The notes under the pieces: model-generated
Database searches by the model: none
What the model saw: the letters and a program-made list of their open reading frames with translations, nothing else
What the model was told of the DNA's origin: nothing
Assembly (NCBI GenBank): GCA_021772055.1
Contig: JAETNR010000008.1
Location: 1-64,000, forward strand
Length of the DNA stretch: 64,000 nt
Origin: Blautia sp.
Lineage (GTDB): Bacteria > Bacillota > Clostridia > Lachnospirales > Lachnospiraceae
Direction: 5' to 3'
Position numbers and translations under genes: made by a program
Shown here: piece after piece, positions 60,020 to 64,000 of the stretch
How positions within the stretch are numbered: the first letter of the stretch is position 1
Layout: the number at the start of each line of letters is the position of its first letter

Positions 60020-60979
60020 TTATTTATCGCACAATATTTCCTGTATATTTTCCAGGGACAAATTCATAAGTACAGATATTTCTTCTTCACTTTTTCCCTG
60101 AAGCCTTAGCCGGAAAACTTCAGCACGCTTATTTGCTTCGTCTGCCCGCTGTTTTTCTTTTCGTGTCTTCTCCTGCTCTTCTCTTCGGCCTGCCTCAAGT
60201 CCTTTCTCAAGCCCTTCCTGATAGCTGATCTCTTTTTCATTTGAGATGTGCAGATTCTCATCGTATTCCTGTAAGATCATTTCCGTCACCTCCGCTTTAT
60301 TTCCAAGCAGTATATCCGCCAGGATTCCCTTCTGGATGCAACTGTCTGCGGCAACTTCCACAGCTTCTTTTAAAGAAAATCCCTTCTTCTGGTTCATCCG
60401 GATTTCCTCAATAAACAGGGAATATTGTAAAAGTTTTGGGCACCTTTTCATGATTCCGTTATTATGTCCGGCATTGATATTTACCATATGGGCGGCAAAC
60501 TGCGCACTGGATTTCTCCGCTGCATCCGCACCCGGCATGCTGTCTGTGAGATATAAGGTGGATTCATCCGGCATCTCCCTTGCTCCATTGTAGAAGATAT
60601 AATACCTGGGTAATGGCAGCGGAATCATTTTACTGGAATAAATATCAAGTTTATTTAATGCCACATACTTCTGAAATGCGGAACTCATATAAAAAAATCC
60701 CCGCAACGGCATGTTGGGGTTATATGTACTCTGATGTTCATAGATATTCAGGGTCATATCAATGAGAAATGAAAGATCATTCCTCATCCCCATATACACA
60801 AAGCTGTCCATGGTATAGATCTCCAGGGCATCTGTATCTGTATAATCGCTCTCATTAAGCGCATTATACAAAGACAGTAAATCTTCCTTTTTCTCAAAGA
60901 TCCTGCGAAACAGCCGGTCCTTGTGTTCTCTGTTTATTCTGATTTCATCCTGCATAGACAATCGTTCCTTTGCAGCCAT
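60020..60979 (-). CDS. Rpn family recombination-promoting nuclease/putative transposase
   Basis: The 319-aa protein belongs to the Rpn/PD-(D/E)XK nuclease group related to transposase_31. The front holds HKDRLFRRIFEKKEDLLSLYNAL and the nuclease core with NDLSFLIDMTLNIYEHQST (Asp and Glu-x-Gln positions), then YYIFYNGAREMPDES, AHMVNINAGHN and a C-terminal charged helix with EGLEKGLEAGRREEQEK. E. coli RpnA cuts DNA and promotes RecA-independent recombination. A second, deleted copy lies at 58637-58831. Expression and function here are unknown. Confidence 0.88.
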   Translation of the reverse strand: MAAKERLSMQDEIRINREHKDRLFRRIFEKKEDLLSLYNALNESDYTDTDALEIYTMDSFVYMGMRNDLSFLIDMTLNIYEHQSTYNPNMPLRGFFYMSSAFQKYVALNKLDIYSSKMIPLPLPRYYIFYNGAREMPDESTLYLTDSMPGADAAEKSSAQFAAHMVNINAGHNNGIMKRCPKLLQYSLFIEEIRMNQKKGFSLKEAVEVAADSCIQKGILADILLGNKAEVTEMILQEYDENLHISNEKEISYQEGLEKGLEAGRREEQEKTRKEKQRADEANKRAEVFRLRLQGKSEEEISVLMNLSLENIQEILCDK

Positions 60980-61277
60980 CCTGCACGATTATCTTTCATA
61001 CCAATGACTGCATCCTTTCTTTTATTATAGTCGATTTAACGATGTTGATGCAATCAGTATATAGGATTTTTCAGGAAATTTTTGTCGAATCCTGCTGGAT
61101 TATTATAAAAATTTTATATCTCCACAGTCACACAATTCATATAATTGTTCATGGCCTTCACGTCACCAAACAGCAAGACCTTTTCGTATAGTGAATTTTA
61201 TTCCTGCATACAGCATTCATTTCCTTTCGTTAAAAAAAACGCCTCCAGGAACTAACCTGAAGGCAATTTTTACCGGC
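60980..61277 (-). other. Gene-poor stretch upstream of the Rpn gene
   Basis: No intact gene. The minus strand holds a short frame ending YEKVLLFGDVKAMNNYMN and then TAA at about 61109-61200, possibly a remnant. The motif GGAGATATAAAATTTTTA near 61107-61124 recurs at about 58799-58816, in front of the Rpn remnant. A terminator for the GH31 gene lies at 61236-61272. Confidence 0.55.
61236..61272 (-). terminator. Terminator of the GH31 gene
   Basis: On the minus strand GCCTTCAGG pairs with CCTGGAGGC around TTAGTT (one G-T pair), followed by T8. Confidence 0.85.
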
Positions 61278-63677
61278 TCATCCCAGAGCAGTCAGCTGCT
61301 CAAGAAGTGCGCCGAATAAATCCTTATTCAAATCCATGGCACTTAATTGTGAGATCACCATAGAAGTACTTTTACCGGAGTTTAAAACCTCATACACTGC
61401 GTCCTTGCACATAAAGTCAATTTCTGCCTGGTTCAGGAAACCAAAACAGTTTTTCAAAGTGGTATTTTCCGGTTTGCAGCGCCTGTTTGCCGCTTTGAAT
61501 ACCAGAAGTTTCCCGACATCCGCATCTGAAACTTCCGCTACCACCGCACCGCGCTCTTCTTCGTAGAACGCTTTTGCCGGAATGCTTTCCGTTCCGTCCG
61601 ATACCATCAGCTCCTCTGCCATTTCCTTTCCAAATCCATGGAAGTATACATGATAAGTTCGTTTTTCCGGGATCAAAGCAAGGTTTCCTTCTGCAGGATA
61701 TATGGTAAACACAATCTCCTCCTGCTCCTCATAAGTCATCCGCGTTTTCACGCAGTCACCCTTTTCATACTCCCGGGATTCGTTATCATCTTCATAGAGT
61801 TCAAAGCAGCCGTCCCCACCGGAATATACATGAATGGCAAAGGATTCCGGATTTTTGGAAGCCTGGATTCCTTTGATTTCCTCCGTAAAGGGAATGATCG
61901 CCCCTGCTTTTGCAAGCACGGGAATACTTTCCAGAGTGCGGTACATTTCCATGCATCTTCCGCCCCGATAAACTACGCCTGTATAAATATCATGCCACAG
62001 CCCTTCCGGAAGCCACACGGTAACCTTTGCCACATTGAGATCCTGGATCCGCGGATCCGTAACAGGTGCCACAAGAAGCTCCGTGCCAAAGAAAAACTGA
62101 TTCCTCACCTCATAAGCATTTCGTTCCTCCGGGTACTCATAATACATAGGAAGTACTATGGGAAGTCCCTGTGCATAGCTCCTGTAATTCATGGTATAGA
62201 GATAAGGTATCATTCGGTGACGCATCCGCAGTGCCTCACTCATGGCAAGCTCCGCCTCTTTTTTAAAGCGCCAGGGCTCTTTTCCGTTAAACTCACTTCT
62301 GGAGCTGTGCAGACGCAGAATAGGAGAAAACGTGCCAAGCTGCACCCAACGGGCAGTTAATTCATCATTTTTATACCCCATCATGTGGCCTCCGATATCA
62401 TGGCTCCACCATCCATAGCCCACATTGGAAGCCGTGGCTGTAAAATAGGGCTGGAATTTCAGGGATTCCCAGGTGATCAGCGTATCGCCGGAAAAACCAA
62501 CCGGATATCTGTGACTTCCCGGCCCTGCATATCTGGAAAAGGTCATGGCTCTTTTTCCGCCTCTTCCATTATCCAGATAATGAAAATGATTCAGGACCCA
62601 CAGAGGATCCAGGCCTTCTACCTTACAATTTCCGCCCTGCTGCCAGTCAATCCACCAGAAGTCCACCCCATCCTCTTCCAGAGGATGATGCAGATATTTA
62701 AAATAAGCAGCCATAAATTCCGGACTGGCAGCATCAAAATTCACAGGATCCTCGTTTTCATAATCCACGCCCAGGGCTTTTGCCATCTCCACATACATTT
62801 CTTCATGGGCTTTTACTCCCTCAGCCGGATGGACATTCAGCGTCACGTGCAATCCCCGTTCATGAAGCTTTTTCAAAAACTCCGGAGGATCCGGGAACAA
62901 TTCCCGATTCCAGGTATAACCTGTCCATCCACTTCCGTATTTCGGGTCAACATCCGTCACATGCCAGTCCATATCTATCACAGCGACAGTGAGCGGAATC
63001 TTCCTCTCTTCAAACTGATCCATAAGCTTAAGATAGGATTCCTCCGAATATGCGTAAAAACGGCTCCACCAGTTTCCAAGAGCATACCTTGGAAGCATGG
63101 GTGTTCTTCCTGTAAGAAGATAGAAATCCCCAAGAGCCTCTTTGTAATCCAGGCCATACCCCCAGAAGTACAAGTCCTGTACCCCCTTTTTGCGCGGTAA
63201 GACCCAGCCGTTTTCCATAAGAATCTGGGATCTGCCGTCATCCAGAACAGAATAGCCGAACCGGGAAACCACCCCGTGATCCAGCGGAATTTCTCCGTCT
63301 GCCATATCCAGCGTTCTGGCTGTTCCTCCCAGATCATGAACTTCCTCACCATAATGCCAGATACTATGATATGCACTTAAGTTTCCTTTTACCTGGATAC
63401 TCAGTCCATGGCTGGAAAACTCCTTTTCATCATATACCAGCTGAATCCGTGAGGTATGAATTTCAATCCCATCTTCTGACCTTAATAACCGATAGGACGT
63501 TTCCGGAAAATCTCTAAAAAGCACCATCTGGGTGGCACGGTCTTCAAAAATCCCGTCCTCGCTGTATTCCAGACGCACCAGCCCGTCTGTCAGCATGGTA
63601 ATTCTGTATTTTTTGCCGGCAATGATATTTGCCGGTAAAGCTGCAGGTCTTGTTTCCACTTTATAGTTTAATTCCAT
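61278..63677 (-). CDS. GH31 alpha-glucosidase family protein
   Basis: The 799-aa enzyme has the GH31 order: N-terminal beta-sandwich, (beta/alpha)8 barrel from about 190, and C-terminal beta domains. The nucleophile Asp is in DFWWIDWQQGG (near 343) and the acid/base Asp in VGFSGDTLITWESL (near 397); RWVQLGTFSPILRLHS is conserved. The last 90 residues form an extra helical tail. No signal peptide. Alpha-glucosidase is likely, but alpha-xylosidase or related activities occur in the family. It follows a sugar ABC permease gene by about 108 nt, so it probably acts on what that transporter imports. Confidence 0.88.
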   Translation of the reverse strand: MELNYKVETRPAALPANIIAGKKYRITMLTDGLVRLEYSEDGIFEDRATQMVLFRDFPETSYRLLRSEDGIEIHTSRIQLVYDEKEFSSHGLSIQVKGNLSAYHSIWHYGEEVHDLGGTARTLDMADGEIPLDHGVVSRFGYSVLDDGRSQILMENGWVLPRKKGVQDLYFWGYGLDYKEALGDFYLLTGRTPMLPRYALGNWWSRFYAYSEESYLKLMDQFEERKIPLTVAVIDMDWHVTDVDPKYGSGWTGYTWNRELFPDPPEFLKKLHERGLHVTLNVHPAEGVKAHEEMYVEMAKALGVDYENEDPVNFDAASPEFMAAYFKYLHHPLEEDGVDFWWIDWQQGGNCKVEGLDPLWVLNHFHYLDNGRGGKRAMTFSRYAGPGSHRYPVGFSGDTLITWESLKFQPYFTATASNVGYGWWSHDIGGHMMGYKNDELTARWVQLGTFSPILRLHSSRSEFNGKEPWRFKKEAELAMSEALRMRHRMIPYLYTMNYRSYAQGLPIVLPMYYEYPEERNAYEVRNQFFFGTELLVAPVTDPRIQDLNVAKVTVWLPEGLWHDIYTGVVYRGGRCMEMYRTLESIPVLAKAGAIIPFTEEIKGIQASKNPESFAIHVYSGGDGCFELYEDDNESREYEKGDCVKTRMTYEEQEEIVFTIYPAEGNLALIPEKRTYHVYFHGFGKEMAEELMVSDGTESIPAKAFYEEERGAVVAEVSDADVGKLLVFKAANRRCKPENTTLKNCFGFLNQAEIDFMCKDAVYEVLNSGKSTSMVISQLSAMDLNKDLFGALLEQLTALG

Positions 63678-63785
63678 AAAAATCTCCTCTCTTCGCTGTC
63701 AAACTATATTGTCAGAACCCAACGGATCCATCTGCCTTACGGGCCAGGAATCCTCTGCTTTGCTGCAGGCAGACTTTAAGTTTCA

Positions 63786-64000
63786 TCAGCCCTTTACTGC
63801 AGATGCCGCAATCCCGGCAATAAACTGTTTCTGGAAAAACAGATAGATCAGCAATACCGGAATAATGGAAATTGCAGTTGCTGCAAAAAGCGCACCGTAA
63901 TCTGTAGAATACTGGCCGTTGAACATTTTCAGACCAACTGCAAGAAGCTGTTTCTCCTGAGAATTGATCACCAAATACGGCCACAGGAAATCTTCCCAGG
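63786..64000 (-). CDS. Sugar ABC transporter permease (MalG type), C-terminal part
   Basis: Partial: the gene enters from the right edge. The visible 71 residues start WEDFLWPYLVINSQ and end FFQKQFIAGIAASAVKG, which is the typical C-terminus of a MalG-type permease with its last membrane segment (ALFAATAISIIPVLLIYLFF). It precedes GH31 in the same direction, suggesting an alpha-glucoside uptake operon. Confidence 0.92.
   Translation of the reverse strand, partial: WEDFLWPYLVINSQEKQLLAVGLKMFNGQYSTDYGALFAATAISIIPVLLIYLFFQKQFIAGIAASAVKG

Noticed and set aside
60020-60979. Rpn gene as an active insertion sequence
   Set aside because: No terminal inverted repeats or target-site duplications are visible; the duplicated copy is better explained by segmental duplication and deletion.

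Overview
The window is a stretch of chromosome from a low-to-mid GC anaerobic Firmicute, most likely a gut Lachnospiraceae (Blautia/Roseburia-like). The reasons are the 16S rRNA 5' end at the left edge, strong AGGAGG ribosome sites on nearly every gene, a tsa operon carrying rimI, HPr kinase, FabK-type fatty acid synthesis, DUF1846/DUF6062/DUF3786 proteins and a mannan-type sugar locus. Most genes lie on the minus strand. No phage, insertion sequence or CRISPR array is visible.

Left part (1-24.5 kb): the 5' end of a 16S rRNA with its promoter, two tRNA-Ser genes each with its own promoter, a tsaE-tsaB-rimI-rnz-tsaD-ispD operon, and a divergent cyclophilin whose promoter overlaps the operon promoter. 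Then come an IMPACT-family protein, a class A penicillin-binding protein, glucokinase, hprK, uvrC, ftsH, DUF1846, a NahK-like sugar kinase next to a sugar-1-phosphate nucleotidyltransferase, DUF6062, a PhoPR-like two-component pair and a Na/Pi cotransporter.

Middle part (24.7-48.6 kb): a D-alanylation (dlt)-like operon, with a GNAT gene inserted and greA translationally coupled at its end, sits behind a second two-component system. Next is a beta-mannan/galactomannan utilisation locus. Its genes, in transcription order, are GH36 alpha-galactosidase, LacI regulator, a toxin-antitoxin pair, substrate-binding protein, permease 1, truncated permease 2, truncated 2-epimerase, GH130 mannosylglucose phosphorylase, CE2 esterase, a broken CE17-like esterase, phosphomannose isomerase with a partial ROK domain, and phosphomannomutase/phosphoglucomutase. 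Together they would import acetylated, galactosylated manno-oligosaccharides, strip the acetyl and galactosyl groups, phosphorolyse them and feed mannose phosphates to fructose-6-phosphate. Several genes carry internal deletions, so the locus is either decaying or misassembled. DUF3786 and pyruvate kinase follow.

Right part (48.6-64 kb): a ten-gene type II fatty acid synthesis operon (fabH-acpP-fabK-fabD-fabG-fabF-accB-fabZ-accC-accDA). Its promoter is overlapped by a perfect FabT-like palindrome, and its last gene is an accD-accA fusion. Then come carD, a decayed island (an MqsR-like toxin remnant, a zinc-ribbon/HTH/Panacea antitoxin, an Rpn nuclease and a deleted second Rpn copy), a GH31 alpha-glucosidase, and the C-terminal end of a sugar ABC permease cut by the window edge.

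Most interesting: the multiply deleted mannan locus, two unrelated Panacea-type toxin-antitoxin loci in one window, the Rpn remnant that can be explained by recombination between 10-bp direct repeats, and clear candidate operators for the fatty acid operon and the mannan regulator.
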